From Rhodobiaceae bacterium UBA7804 (lineage in GTDB: Bacteria > Pseudomonadota > Alphaproteobacteria > Parvibaculales > Parvibaculaceae), in the NCBI GenBank assembly GCA_002480495.1, contig DLCG01000021.1, positions 473-64,472 of the forward strand: 64,000 nucleotides of DNA, written 5' to 3'. This document shows positions 50,935 through 59,537 of this stretch, piece by piece. The first letter of the stretch is position 1. The number at the start of each line of letters is the position of its first letter. The notes beneath the pieces were generated by a model, which had not been told where the DNA came from, did not search any database, and saw nothing but the letters and a program-made list of their open reading frames with translations. The translations under genes and the position numbers were made by a program.

Positions 50935-52829
50935 TGCGCGACATCCGCTCCCGTGACCTGAGCGATGAGCCCTGTATTCACTTCGACGCCGATTTCCCTC
51001 TGGTAGCCGGTGACGAAGACCTGAAGCATGTCGGCCTGGATCGAATCCCGGACATTGGCGGCAATCTCACGATAGCGCGAGGAGTCCTTTGCGAGATCGG
51101 GCTCGCGGATTTCCTTGACCTGCATGAGGAGCAGGCTGTCCCCCACGCCCACGGGGCCCCAGGTGAAGCCGCCTTCCGGCGTCGCAAACAGCTTGGTGAC
51201 GGCGGTGCGCGAGAAAGTGTCGTTACGCGAATTGCGGCCGATGCCGGGGGTGGCGAGCACGCTGCGGCCATACTCGCCGGCGATCTTTTCGAAGCTCTCG
51301 CCCGCATTGCCACGCTCGGCGAGCTTTTCCGCCAGCGCCTGAAGTTCGGCCGTGCGCCGGGTTTCCTTCCAGAGTTCGAGAACACGCTCGCGCACATCGT
51401 CGAGCGGCTGCACCTCGGCCGGGGTCACGGCATCGACCTGAACCCAGTAGTAACCCTGCCGCGATGTCGCCAGCGGCGGGATCTGCTCTCCCACGCCGTT
51501 CGCATAGGCGGTTTCGAGAAGGTTGGGCAAATCCTCCGGCATTTCCACGTCGGCGCCCTGGCGCGTCTTGCCGTCTTCGGTCACGCCGTCGATCTCGCGC
51601 AGCGTCAGATTGTAGCGCGCCGCGATATCGGCGAGCGTCTCGCCGCCCGCCCGTGCATCCTCGATGTTGTTCTGGATGTCGTAGATCTGCTCCTGCGCCA
51701 GTTCGAGTTCGATCTTGCGGCGCAGATCGTCCTTCACCTCTTCATAGGTGCTGGGCTTCGCGGGCGAAATCTCGCCGACATGGAAGATCGACCAGCCAAG
51801 CGGCCCCTTGACCGGCTCGCTCCATGAATTGCTCTCGACCGAGAAGGCAGCCTCGGCAAGATCCGGCGAGAGCATCTCGGCGCGCGAAACCGTGCCGAGC
51901 TCGATGTCCTCCATCGTGAGGCCGAGTTCCTTCACGATCTCTTCGGTCGCGGTGCCGCTGCGCAGCTTCGCGAGCGCTTCCTTCGCGGCTTCCTCGGAAC
52001 CGAAGGTGACCTGTTCGACCTCGCGGCGTTCCGGCACGTCATATTCGCCGCGCCGCTGCTCATAGGCCGCCTGCAGGTCTTCGTCTGAGATGGTCATGGT
52101 CTGGGTAATGTCTTCGGGCTCCAGAACCATGAAGCTGATATCGCGCGTCTCGGGCAGGGTGAAGGCCGAAGCACCGGCCTGATAGAAGGTGCGGAGCGTT
52201 TCCTCGTCAGGCTCTGCAATGTCGCCGACGAGCGAAGGCGGCAGGATGATGTAACCGGCGACGCGGGTTTCGTCCTGGAAGCGGGCGACGACATCGACGA
52301 TCGACTCCGGCGCGGCGACGCCCGCCGAGATGGCGTCCACAAGCTGTTCGCGCACCATGCCCTTGCGGCGCTGCTCGATGAAGCGCTCCTCGGAGATGCC
52401 GTTGGCGCGAAGCGTCTGGCGGAAGATTTCGCGGTCGAAGCGGCCGAAGGCACCCTGAAGGTTCTCATCGGTCATGATATCGAGAGCGACCGCCTCGTCG
52501 CCCACGGCGAGCCCGATTTCCTTCGCGGCGGCATCGAGCGTCGCCACGCTGACGAGACGCGACAGGGCCGAGCGGTCCACGCCGAAGGCGCGCGCCTGCT
52601 CGAGCGTGAGCGGCTGGCCGATCCGCTGGGAGAAACGGTCGACCTCGACCCGGAACTCGCGGTCGAATGTCGGCAGGTCGATTTCCTCGTCCCCCACCTG
52701 GGCGACGGTATCCCCGCCGAAGCCGGTGAAAATATCGGCGATGCCCCAGACGGCGAAGGCGACGACGAGCACGCCGATGATGGCCTTCCCGAGAAAACCT
52801 GAGGCTGCGCTGCGCATTGAATCGAGCAT
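50931..52829 (-). CDS. ppiD: PpiD-type peptidylprolyl isomerase (SurA N-terminal domain protein)
   Basis: This inner-membrane-anchored periplasmic folding factor for exported proteins has 632 residues. It has one N-terminal helix (KAIIGVLVVAFAVWGIADIF), a SurA_N-like chaperone region, a parvulin-type PPIase-like domain around residues 245-360, and a second such domain near the C-terminus. The parvulin active residues are partly divergent, as is usual for PpiD. ATG 52829 (MLDSMRSAASGFLGK) is the family N-terminus; the open frame further upstream is not coding. It is coupled to trpE, the usual alphaproteobacterial pair. Confidence 0.92.
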   Translation of the reverse strand: MLDSMRSAASGFLGKAIIGVLVVAFAVWGIADIFTGFGGDTVAQVGDEEIDLPTFDREFRVEVDRFSQRIGQPLTLEQARAFGVDRSALSRLVSVATLDAAAKEIGLAVGDEAVALDIMTDENLQGAFGRFDREIFRQTLRANGISEERFIEQRRKGMVREQLVDAISAGVAAPESIVDVVARFQDETRVAGYIILPPSLVGDIAEPDEETLRTFYQAGASAFTLPETRDISFMVLEPEDITQTMTISDEDLQAAYEQRRGEYDVPERREVEQVTFGSEEAAKEALAKLRSGTATEEIVKELGLTMEDIELGTVSRAEMLSPDLAEAAFSVESNSWSEPVKGPLGWSIFHVGEISPAKPSTYEEVKDDLRRKIELELAQEQIYDIQNNIEDARAGGETLADIAARYNLTLREIDGVTEDGKTRQGADVEMPEDLPNLLETAYANGVGEQIPPLATSRQGYYWVQVDAVTPAEVQPLDDVRERVLELWKETRRTAELQALAEKLAERGNAGESFEKIAGEYGRSVLATPGIGRNSRNDTFSRTAVTKLFATPEGGFTWGPVGVGDSLLLMQVKEIREPDLAKDSSRYREIAANVRDSIQADMLQVFVTGYQREIGVEVNTGLIAQVTGADVAQ

Positions 52830-52995
52830 GGGACGTCTTTCTTCAAGGTATTGCGTTGTCGGGCGCCCGGCATGCCGCCCACCCCTCCCCGCGAGAGGGC
52901 GGCATGATAGGTGCGGGGGCAGGGGGCCGCAAGCGGATCGGACGGGCTTCCGGCTTGATTTCCTTACGAAAACCGGGGGACGCCGCCGCCCGCCT

Positions 52996-53337
52996 TCAAG
53001 GCATGGTCTGGAAGACGGGCGGAGCGCCGAGCCGGACATAGGCGTCGATCCCGGCCAGCGTGATCGCAACGAGAAGCCACATCGCCGCGAAGGCGACGCC
53101 GCCCCAGAGAAGCAGGGCGAAGACCGGGCCGAGCATGTGGCGCTCCTCGTCGCGAACGATGGCGAAGAGAAGCGCGGGAAGCGCGGCCTCAAGCGCCGGC
53201 AGGAAGATGGCGAGCCCATGCAGCAGGTCCTCGGGCGGCATGGTCTGCAGGGCGGTGACGGTGAATGCGGCCATGGCGGCAATGACACCCGAGGAGCGGG
53301 CATTGCGAATGGGCCAGGACGCGGCGGCGGCAAGCAT
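52996..53337 (-). CDS. Small hypothetical inner-membrane protein
   Basis: This hydrophobic protein of about 113 residues has three or four predicted helices: SSGVIAAMAAFTVTALQTM, LLHGLAIFLPALEAALPALL, GPVFALLLWGGVAFAAMWLL and VAITLAGIDAYV. ATG 53337 is preceded by AAGGAGATTGCTC, a strong ribosome site, which favours a real gene over the overlapping plus-strand frame. No family is recognised. It is about 170 bases upstream of ppiD on the same strand. Confidence 0.65.
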   Translation of the reverse strand: MLAAAASWPIRNARSSGVIAAMAAFTVTALQTMPPEDLLHGLAIFLPALEAALPALLFAIVRDEERHMLGPVFALLLWGGVAFAAMWLLVAITLAGIDAYVRLGAPPVFQTMP

Positions 53338-53651
53338 GAGCAATCTCCTTCTCTCTCCGCGATGCGGAGAGCGACCAAGTATTCGATGAGTATTTCCTTC
53401 ATCCGGCGGGAAGCATGACTTTCCCGTTCACTCCCTCACGGACAGAGAGGGAGCGTCATGCCGGATGCGAAACCCGGGTTTGGCTGGCTGTCAGCGGCGC
53501 TTTCGCGGCGGTGGGCCGCGGCTTTCCCGCAAAGGGGCAGCCGAAGCCGCCTTGAGGCGGCTTACGTGAGCGGCGGACAGAAACAAGTATTCGTGGGACA
53601 TGACGGACTCCTGGTACGCGAGGGTTTCGCGATGACCGGAGTTCCCTAAAA

Positions 53652-53683
53652 CACAAGAGCCCCGATCTGGTGGATGGGGCTCT
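53652..53683 (-). terminator. Minus-strand terminator-like hairpin
   Basis: The stem AGAGCCCC (53656-53663)/GGGGCTCT (53676-53683) has a 12-base loop and a TGTGTTTT tail when read on the minus strand. There is no established minus-strand gene that it could end. Confidence 0.5.
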
Positions 53684-53954
53684 CAAGTGTCGATCTGGCA
53701 GGCTTTAATCAGCGCGCGCGCAAGCGACCCGGCCCCGAAGGCGAGTAGTTCCAACCGAAGGTCTTTTCGACCGATTGATATCGAAGGTGTGCCATGGCGC
53801 GGAAGCTACACCCGACTCGTTTACTTGCCAAATGAATAGTCATGGGAATGAGAATTTCGAAGTGACTGTGTTCTATTTCACTCAGGTGTAATTCACCCAT
53901 GCGCGGCGGGCTTGTTGGCGGGTGGGGAGCGTTCTGCTAAAGACGCGCAGCACA

Positions 53955-53972
53955 GTCAGTCAGATGACTGAC
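53955..53972. promoter_or_regulatory. Operator-like palindrome upstream of tpiA
   Basis: GTCAGTC-AGAT-GACTGAC is a perfect 7-bp inverted repeat with a four-base centre, 28 bases before the tpiA ATG. Its size and symmetry suit a dimeric repressor site or a small leader hairpin. No regulator is identified. Confidence 0.4.
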
Positions 53973-53999
53973 GAGAGAGCATTCAGCGGAGTGAAAAAG

Positions 54000-54761
54000 A
54001 TGGCGGCACGCGTGAAGGCGCTGGTGGCGGGCAACTGGAAGATGAACGGCGTGAAGGCCTCGAAGAAGGAAGTGGCGGCGCTGGCGAGGAAGCTTGCCGC
54101 TGCGAAGAAGAAGCCTGCCTGCGACGTGCTCGTCTGCCCGCCGGCGACGCTGATCTCCACGCTGAAGGAAGCTGCGAAGGGCACGAAGGTCGCCATTGGC
54201 GGTCAGGACTGCCACGCGAAGGAAAGCGGCGCGCATACGGGCGACATCGCAGCCGAGATGCTCAAGGATGCGGGCGCCGCTTACGTGATCGTCGGTCACT
54301 CGGAGCGCCGTGCCGATCACGGCGAGACGGATGCAGTGGTGAAGGCGAAGGCGGAGGCGGCGCACCGCGCCGGGCTTACCGCTATCGTCTGCGTCGGCGA
54401 GACAGAGGCCGAGCGCGACGCGGGCCAGACGCTGAAGGTGATCAAGGGGCAGCTCAAGGGCTCGCTGCCCGATGGCGCCTCGGCCAGGACGACCGTTATC
54501 GCCTATGAGCCTGTCTGGGCCATCGGCACGGGCCGCACGCCGACGCCGGACGACGTGGCGAAAGTTCATGGCGCGATCCGCAAGGCGCTCGAAGCCCGCT
54601 TCGGCGGGGAAGGCGCGAAAATGCGTATTCTCTATGGCGGCTCCGTGAAGCCCTCGAATGCGGCGGAACTCATGTCCGTGCCGAATGTGAATGGTGCGCT
54701 GGTCGGCGGAGCGAGCCTCAAGGCGGAAGATTTCTGGGGAATCATATCCGCCTATCTCTGA
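54000..54761 (+). CDS. tpiA: Triosephosphate isomerase
   Basis: TIM interconverts dihydroxyacetone phosphate and glyceraldehyde 3-phosphate. The 253-residue barrel has AGNWKMNG (catalytic Asn and Lys), the catalytic histidine in IVGHSERR, the catalytic glutamate in IAYEPVWAIGTGRTPTP, and the phosphate loops LYGGSVKPSN and LVGGASL. ATG 54000 follows CGGAGTGAAAAAG; the open frame from 53922 is upstream leader. Confidence 0.98.
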   Translation: MAARVKALVAGNWKMNGVKASKKEVAALARKLAAAKKKPACDVLVCPPATLISTLKEAAKGTKVAIGGQDCHAKESGAHTGDIAAEMLKDAGAAYVIVGHSERRADHGETDAVVKAKAEAAHRAGLTAIVCVGETEAERDAGQTLKVIKGQLKGSLPDGASARTTVIAYEPVWAIGTGRTPTPDDVAKVHGAIRKALEARFGGEGAKMRILYGGSVKPSNAAELMSVPNVNGALVGGASLKAEDFWGIISAYL

Positions 54762-54829
54762 GCCTGTCCTGAGTGCTTGCCACAACGGGCTTACGCTGCC
54801 ACAAAGGCTCGGCGGGGGACGTTCAATCG

Positions 54830-55375
54830 ATGGTGAGAACCATGGATGCGCTTGCGCCGTTTCACGCCGATGAAAGCCGCAGTTTCTTCGATTACTGGCA
54901 AGGCTTGCCGCGGCACGGCCGCGTCGTGCCCGACAGGAAGGATTTCGATCCGCTGGCCATAAGGCGGCTGATGCCGATGACGGTGATGGTCGAATATGAC
55001 GGACTTGAAGCCGCCACCTTCCGCTTCGCCGGTTCCAAGCTGGTCGAGATTCTCGGCTTCGATCCCACGAAGAAAAAATATCTCGACCTTCTGGAAGAGC
55101 AGGCGCTTGGCGGATTCATGGCGGCGAGCGAACCGCTCATCACCATCCCCTGTGGCGGAAGTTTTCCCGTTACCGTGCAGGCCGCGACGGGCTACACGCT
55201 CAAATGCGAAGCCCTGGATCTGCCGCTCTACAACGAAAAGGCCGGAAGCTGGATCGTTCTCGCGCTGATCAGCGTGATGGAGATTTCGGGCATGCACGGG
55301 AAGAACGATTTCAAGATCCTCGAAATCGGAAAGGGGCGCTGGATCGACCTCGGCGCGGGAATTCCCGAATCCTGA
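54830..55375 (+). CDS. PAS_5 (DUF1457) family protein
   Basis: This soluble protein of about 181 residues is dominated by a PAS-like module. The pattern SFFDYWQGLPRHGRVVPDRKDF, DPLAIRRLMPMTVMVEYDG, TFRFAGSKLVEILGFDPT is characteristic of PAS_5, an alphaproteobacterial family of unknown ligand. There is no output domain, so it may act through a partner. Starts at 54830 and 54842 are both possible; the first is preceded by GGGGGACG. It lies between tpiA and a HerA-like ATPase. Confidence 0.82.
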   Translation: MVRTMDALAPFHADESRSFFDYWQGLPRHGRVVPDRKDFDPLAIRRLMPMTVMVEYDGLEAATFRFAGSKLVEILGFDPTKKKYLDLLEEQALGGFMAASEPLITIPCGGSFPVTVQAATGYTLKCEALDLPLYNEKAGSWIVLALISVMEISGMHGKNDFKILEIGKGRWIDLGAGIPES

Positions 55376-55434
55376 CCTCCGCCTTTCTGGGGTATGATTC
55401 CCGCCTGTTACGGATCTGAGTGGCGGCGGGGCGC

Positions 55435-56898
55435 ATGGACACAGCTGAAAGCATCTTCATCGGCGCGGGAGAACGCCCGCAGAATCTTCTTCTCAAATAT
55501 GCGAACCGTCACGGGCTGATCGCGGGGGCGACGGGCACCGGCAAGACGGTGACGCTGCAGATCCTCGCCGAGGGATTCTCGCGGGCTGGCGTGCCGGTCT
55601 TTCTTGCCGATGTGAAGGGCGACCTTGCGGGCCTCTCCCAGGCCGGAACGCCGAACCCCAAATTCGCGGACCGCGCGGCGAAGATCGGCCTTGGCGATAT
55701 CGGCTATGCGCCATCGCCGGTCGTCTTCTGGGATCTCTTCGGCGAACAGGGGCATCCGGTCCGGACGACGGTTTCGGAGATGGGGCCGCTGCTTCTGTCG
55801 CGGCTGCTCGATCTTTCCGAAGCGCAGGAAGGCGTGCTCTCCATCATCTTTCAGATCGCGGATGACGAGGGGTGGCTGCTGCTCGACCTCGACGATCTGC
55901 AATCGCTGCTTGCCTTCGCGGCGGAGAATGCGAGGGAGATCGGCGCACGCTATGGCAATGTCTCGGGCGCGTCTGTCGGTGCGATTCAACGCAAGCTGCT
56001 GACGCTGCGCCAGCAGGGCGGCGAGCACTTCTTCGGAGAACCGGCGCTCGAACTCCCGGAACTCATGCGCACCACATGGGATGGGCGGGGTTGCGTGAAC
56101 GTGCTTGCGGCGGACAGGCTCATGGAGACGCCGCAGCTTTATGCGACGTTCCTGCTCTGGCTGCTGTCGGAGCTCTTCGAGGAACTGCCGGAAGTGGGCG
56201 ATCCGGACAAACCGAAACTCGTCTTCTTCTTCGATGAGGCACATCTCCTCTTCAACGACGCGCCGAAGGCGCTGGTGGACCGCATCGAAAGCGTGGTGCG
56301 GCTCATCCGTTCCAAGGGTGTCGGCATTTACTTCGTGACGCAGAACCCCATAGACCTGCCGGACCGTGTCCTGGGTCAGCTTGGCAACCGGGTCCAGCAT
56401 GCGCTGCGTGCCTTCACGCCGCGCGATCAGAAGGCGGTGAAATCGGCGGCGGAGACTTTCAGGGCAAACCCGGCCTTCGATGTGAGCACGGTTATTACGG
56501 AACTCGGCGTGGGCGAGGCGCTGGTTTCGCCGCTGGAGGCAAAGGGCGTGCCCGGCATTGTCGAACGGACGCTGATCCGTCCGCCTTCATCAAGGCTCGG
56601 CCCGATAACGCCGGATGAGCGTCGCGAAGTGATTGGGAAGAGCCCGGTGGGAAGCCGCTACGACAAGCCGGTCGATCGTGAATCCGCGCATGAGATTCTC
56701 GGCCGGCGGGCGGAGGAGGCGGCACGGAACGCAGCCCGTGCCGGTAATGAGAAGGGAGCGGCAAAGCGCGGGCCAAGGGCGAGCAACCGGCAGACGGCAA
56801 CGGAAGCCTTTACCAAGAGCATGGTGCGGAGCATCGGCTATGCCATAGGCCGGGCCGTCGTTCGCGGCGTGCTGGGTTCGATCTCGAAGGGACGTTGA
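55435..56898 (+). CDS. HerA-like (DUF853) ATPase
   Basis: This protein of about 487 residues belongs to the HerA/FtsK ATPase superfamily, DUF853 branch, whose physiological role is unclear. Walker A is GATGTGKTVT near residue 32, Walker B is KLVFFFDEAHLLF near residue 265, and a sensor-type FVTQNP segment follows. The C-terminal 80 residues are basic and low in complexity, perhaps nucleic-acid binding. The frame opens with GTG 55420; ATG 55435 is preferred. No nuclease partner such as NurA is adjacent. Confidence 0.88.
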   Translation: MDTAESIFIGAGERPQNLLLKYANRHGLIAGATGTGKTVTLQILAEGFSRAGVPVFLADVKGDLAGLSQAGTPNPKFADRAAKIGLGDIGYAPSPVVFWDLFGEQGHPVRTTVSEMGPLLLSRLLDLSEAQEGVLSIIFQIADDEGWLLLDLDDLQSLLAFAAENAREIGARYGNVSGASVGAIQRKLLTLRQQGGEHFFGEPALELPELMRTTWDGRGCVNVLAADRLMETPQLYATFLLWLLSELFEELPEVGDPDKPKLVFFFDEAHLLFNDAPKALVDRIESVVRLIRSKGVGIYFVTQNPIDLPDRVLGQLGNRVQHALRAFTPRDQKAVKSAAETFRANPAFDVSTVITELGVGEALVSPLEAKGVPGIVERTLIRPPSSRLGPITPDERREVIGKSPVGSRYDKPVDRESAHEILGRRAEEAARNAARAGNEKGAAKRGPRASNRQTATEAFTKSMVRSIGYAIGRAVVRGVLGSISKGR

Positions 56899-56988
56899 AG
56901 AAAGCGGCTCCCGGCGGAGGGATGCCGGGAGCCGCGAGGGGTAGGGACGCCGGACGGAGGCACGGCGTCCCTTACGGCCGCTGAGCCG

Positions 56989-57420
56989 TTACTGAGCAGG
57001 CGGCGTGGGCGCCGGCTGGTTGCCCTGCTGCTGCATCTGCTGGAAATACTCGGTGACCGTGTCGCGGGTTTGTTTATCGGTTTGCGCCTTCTGGCCGATG
57101 GCGTTGTATTCCTCGACCGTGAGGCCGTTGCTCTTGATGGCGCGCTCAAGATCGGCATAGGCCTGCTGCTGCACATTCCGCATCTGATCCGGATCCGAGG
57201 TGTTTTGCGTTGCCTGCTCCATCGCCATGTTGATCTGCTGCACCTGCATGGCGGCTCTTGCATAAGCCTGCAACTGCTCGTCGGAAAAATCGCCTTGCGC
57301 CTGCGTGGCTTGAGCGAGCCGATCGGCCGCGAACGAAGGCGCGACGGTCGCGGTGGAAGAGACGCCCAGTACGACGGCACTCAAAATGGCGATGCGGGCT
57401 TTGCTCTTCTGATTTCTCAT
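56989..57420 (-). CDS. DUF4168 family exported protein
   Basis: This 143-residue protein has a signal peptide (RIAILSAVVLGVSSTATVAPSFA, cleavage near residue 32) and a mature DUF4168-like helical part: DFSDEQLQAYARAAMQVQQI, then SDPDQMRNVQQQAYADLERAIKSNGLTVEEYN, ending in a glutamine- and proline-rich tail. ATG 57420 with CAAGGAG is the right start; the longer frame is upstream sequence. It is divergent from the ECF sigma gene and its upstream region carries a similar promoter-like motif, suggesting control by that sigma factor. Confidence 0.83.
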   Translation of the reverse strand: MRNQKSKARIAILSAVVLGVSSTATVAPSFAADRLAQATQAQGDFSDEQLQAYARAAMQVQQINMAMEQATQNTSDPDQMRNVQQQAYADLERAIKSNGLTVEEYNAIGQKAQTDKQTRDTVTEYFQQMQQQGNQPAPTPPAQ

Positions 57421-57480
57421 TGCGAACTCCTTGGTCGTTTCAGGACGCTCCGCCTTCGCAGCGGGTGCGCTCATGACAAG

Positions 57481-57555
57481 GACAGGCCGGGAGCGAGGAA
57501 AGTTTCCCCGCAGAAATACTTTTTTCTGCCGGAACTTTTTCTCGCTGCATGTGTC
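57481..57555. promoter_or_regulatory. Two divergent ECF-type promoter motifs
   Basis: On the plus strand GGAAC (57531-57535) is followed after 17 bases by GTC (57553-57555), upstream of the sigma gene. On the minus strand GGAAAC (57507-57502) is followed after 18 bases by GTC (57483-57481), upstream of the DUF4168 gene. Both have a CTCGCT stretch in the spacer. A hairpin GCAGAAA/TTTCTGC lies between them. The shared pattern suggests one sigma factor serves both genes. Confidence 0.5.
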
Positions 57556-57599
57556 AGTTTGGATAAAGGGCACCCAGCCCTTGAGAGAAAAGCCGGCGC

Positions 57600-58118
57600 A
57601 TGGACGAGCTTGAAGACTATGTCGAAAGGGAAATCCCGCATTTGCGGCGGTTTGCGCACTCGCTGTGCGGATCGGCGGAAGAGGGCGATGATCTGGTGCA
57701 GGACGCACTCGAACGCGCCTGGCGCAAAAGACATTCATGGCGGCGCGAAGGTTCCATACGCGGTTGGCTCTTCAGGATTCTTTATCGCGTGTTTCTGAAT
57801 TCACGGCGTGCGAGGAAGCCAGCCGCCGCCGATGTCGATGCGGAGTCACTTGCGGATCCGGCGAATGTACGGCTCTCGCCGCAGGAAGCGCGCCTGACTG
57901 CCGACGATCTGCGCAGAGGGCTCGAAGCCCTGCCGGACGAACAGCGTGCGGCAGTGCTCCTCGTGGCGCTTGAAGGTGTGAGCTATGACGAGGCGGCCTC
58001 GATGCTGGATGTGCCGATAGGAACTCTGCGCTCCCGGCTTTTCCGCGGCCGTGAGGCGCTGCGCAGGACGATGAGCGATGTCGAGCGAATGCCTGCCCGT
58101 TTGAGGAGAGTGAAATGA
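57600..58118 (+). CDS. ECF-family RNA polymerase sigma factor
   Basis: This is a 172-residue alternative sigma factor. Region 2 spans about residues 8-75 (AEEGDDLVQDALERAW, then GSIRGWLFRILYRVFL) and region 4 about 105-155 (LPDEQRAAVLLVALEGVSYDEAASML with the recognition helix IGTLRSRLFRGREAL). The gene for a membrane anti-sigma factor overlaps its end by four bases. It looks like a classic ECF pair, not the EcfG/PhyR general-stress system, since no phyR or nepR is adjacent. A possible autoregulated promoter lies upstream. Confidence 0.93.
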   Translation: MDELEDYVEREIPHLRRFAHSLCGSAEEGDDLVQDALERAWRKRHSWRREGSIRGWLFRILYRVFLNSRRARKPAAADVDAESLADPANVRLSPQEARLTADDLRRGLEALPDEQRAAVLLVALEGVSYDEAASMLDVPIGTLRSRLFRGREALRRTMSDVERMPARLRRVK

Positions 58119-59053
58119 CGGGAATGGAAGAGATCGAGGGCGGCCGCAGATGGAAGGAGGAATTGCTGCACCTCTATGCCGATGGTCTGATCCGCCGGCA
58201 CCCGGATCTGGCTGCTACCGCCGAGCGGTTGATCGCCGAGGATGCCGAGGCGCGCCGAATGGTCGAGGATATTCGCGCAATCAACCGGACAATCGTAGAG
58301 ACGGCACCGCTTTCCCCGGACCTGCCTTTGCGGTTGCGCGAAGCCTTCCGTCCACACAAGCGCCCGGTGCTTCCCAGGATCGGTCACGCGGCGGCTGCAG
58401 TCGCGGCGGCGCTCGTCGTGGGTTTTTTTGCCGGACATTTGATCGGCGCATCGAGCCGGACGTCGATTCCGGAGGCAACGATCGCTTTCCTGACGGAGAG
58501 ACAATCCGATCCGGGACGTGTAGCCGCGGACGCAGCGATGGCGGGCGTGCAGGCCGCCCGGGCGGTAGCGGAGGCCGATCGGCTGGAGATGGGACGCGGT
58601 CTGCCGGATTTCTCGGGCGCCGGGTTTACCCTTTTCGATGTGACCCGGACACTTGCCGGAGAAGGGCAATCGCTGGTCACGGCGCAATACAGGAATCCTG
58701 AGTCCGGCGAGATCGTGGAACTTGCGATGATGCCCATGCCGCAGATGCCGGTTCCGCCGCAGAAGGGAGCCGAAGGAGGTGGCGGCCGGATATTCTGGTC
58801 CGATGGCCTGCTCGCCTACGGACTGAAGGCTAGCGAAGGACAGCCGGATCTCGGCGCGCTCGCAAGGCTCGCCTCATCGGATGGGAACTGGATGCTGACT
58901 GCGAGCGACACGTCTGTCCCGGCCGCGCAAACCATCGAGGCGGCGCCGGTTACCGCGCCTTTTCCGGCGGTTGGGGCTGTGCCCTCCGCGAGTTCCGACA
59001 TGCCCCAAGCCATAGAGCCGGTTCTACCGGAGGAGCACCGGCGAGGCTCGTGA
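58115..59053 (+). CDS. Membrane anti-sigma factor (probable)
   Basis: This 312-residue protein has a cytoplasmic N-terminal helical part (residues about 1-85, EELLHLYADGLIRRHPDL), one transmembrane helix (about 90-108, AAAVAAALVVGFFAGHLIG) and a periplasmic C-terminal domain with FTLFDVTRTLAGEGQSLVTAQYRNPESG. There is no HxxxCxxC zinc motif, so it is a non-zinc type. Overlap with the sigma gene supports the role. The trigger for release is unknown; rseP elsewhere in the window could take part in its cleavage, which is speculation. Confidence 0.83.
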   Translation: MTGMEEIEGGRRWKEELLHLYADGLIRRHPDLAATAERLIAEDAEARRMVEDIRAINRTIVETAPLSPDLPLRLREAFRPHKRPVLPRIGHAAAAVAAALVVGFFAGHLIGASSRTSIPEATIAFLTERQSDPGRVAADAAMAGVQAARAVAEADRLEMGRGLPDFSGAGFTLFDVTRTLAGEGQSLVTAQYRNPESGEIVELAMMPMPQMPVPPQKGAEGGGGRIFWSDGLLAYGLKASEGQPDLGALARLASSDGNWMLTASDTSVPAAQTIEAAPVTAPFPAVGAVPSASSDMPQAIEPVLPEEHRRGS

Positions 59054-59097
59054 GAAGCCTCGGGAAAGCGGCCTGAGCGACGGCAGGCCGATGATCC

Positions 59098-59126
59098 TTG
59101 TAATTTGTCCGGGATGGGCCTATATA
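59098..59126 (+). promoter_or_regulatory. Candidate csp promoter with long leader
   Basis: TTGTAA (59098-59103) and TATATA (59121-59126) are 17 bases apart. The start of transcription would be near 59133, leaving an untranslated leader of about 135 bases before the cold-shock gene, as is usual for cold-inducible csp mRNAs. Confidence 0.5.
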
Positions 59127-59269
59127 CGACCTATCGAATTTTACCGGTTCGGCTGCTCTCCCCGCTCGTGATCGAGCGCCGGACCTGTCTATCCCGATCC
59201 TAACTAAAGTTTGATCCTCCGGCGCAAAAGCGCTGGCGGCATTTACTCACGTCATAAGGAATGCCTCAC

Positions 59270-59479
59270 ATGGCAAACGGCACAGTCAAGTGGTTCAACT
59301 CCCAGAAGGGCTTCGGCTTCATTCAGCCGGAAAGCGGCGGGAAGGACGTCTTCGTCCATATCTCCGCGGTTGAACGCGCCGGCATGCGCGGTCTCGACGA
59401 AGGTCAGGCGATTGCCTACGACCTCGAGACCGACCAGCGCAGCGGCAAGGTCTCGGCAGCGAATCTTCGCGCTGCCTGA
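59270..59479 (+). CDS. Cold-shock domain protein (CspA family)
   Basis: This 69-residue single-strand nucleic-acid-binding RNA chaperone has the RNP1 motif KGFGFIQP and RNP2 VFVHISAV, with the usual start MANGTVKWFNSQ. ATG 59270 is preferred; an in-frame ATG three codons earlier (59261) is possible, with AAGGA just before it. A strong terminator follows at 59495. Three tiny genes follow directly after that terminator. Confidence 0.96.
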   Translation: MANGTVKWFNSQKGFGFIQPESGGKDVFVHISAVERAGMRGLDEGQAIAYDLETDQRSGKVSAANLRAA

Positions 59480-59494
59480 ACCAACGGCTTGGGG

Positions 59495-59526
59495 AAGGGG
59501 CGCTTCGGCGCCCCTTTTCTTTTTTC
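59495..59526 (+). terminator. Rho-independent terminator after csp
   Basis: AAGGGGCGC/GCGCCCCTT (59495-59503 and 59508-59516) with a TTCG tetraloop is followed by TTCTTTTTT. It should end most csp transcripts before the downstream microgenes, whose expression would then depend on read-through. Confidence 0.92.
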
Positions 59527-59537
59527 AGAGAGATAAA

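Larger units (their letters stand above)
53338..53999. other. Gene-poor stretch upstream of tpiA
   Basis: No convincing gene is seen. Short open frames at 53458-53649 (+), 53456-53686 (-) and 53709-53900 (-) lack good ribosome sites. A GCCGCC/GGCGGC hairpin lies near 53547-53563. AGAGCCCC/GGGGCTCT (53656-53683) followed on the minus strand by TGTGTTTT looks like a minus-strand terminator, so something may be transcribed leftward from about 53900. The local composition after 53700 is less GC-rich than average. Confidence 0.5.

Noticed and set aside
53458..53649. 63-codon plus-strand frame
   Set aside because: It overlaps another frame on the opposite strand, has no ribosome site, and its composition looks random.
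53709..53900. 63-codon minus-strand frame ahead of an orphan terminator
   Set aside because: No ribosome site precedes the ATG and the product resembles nothing I know. It is kept only as part of the unexplained stretch.
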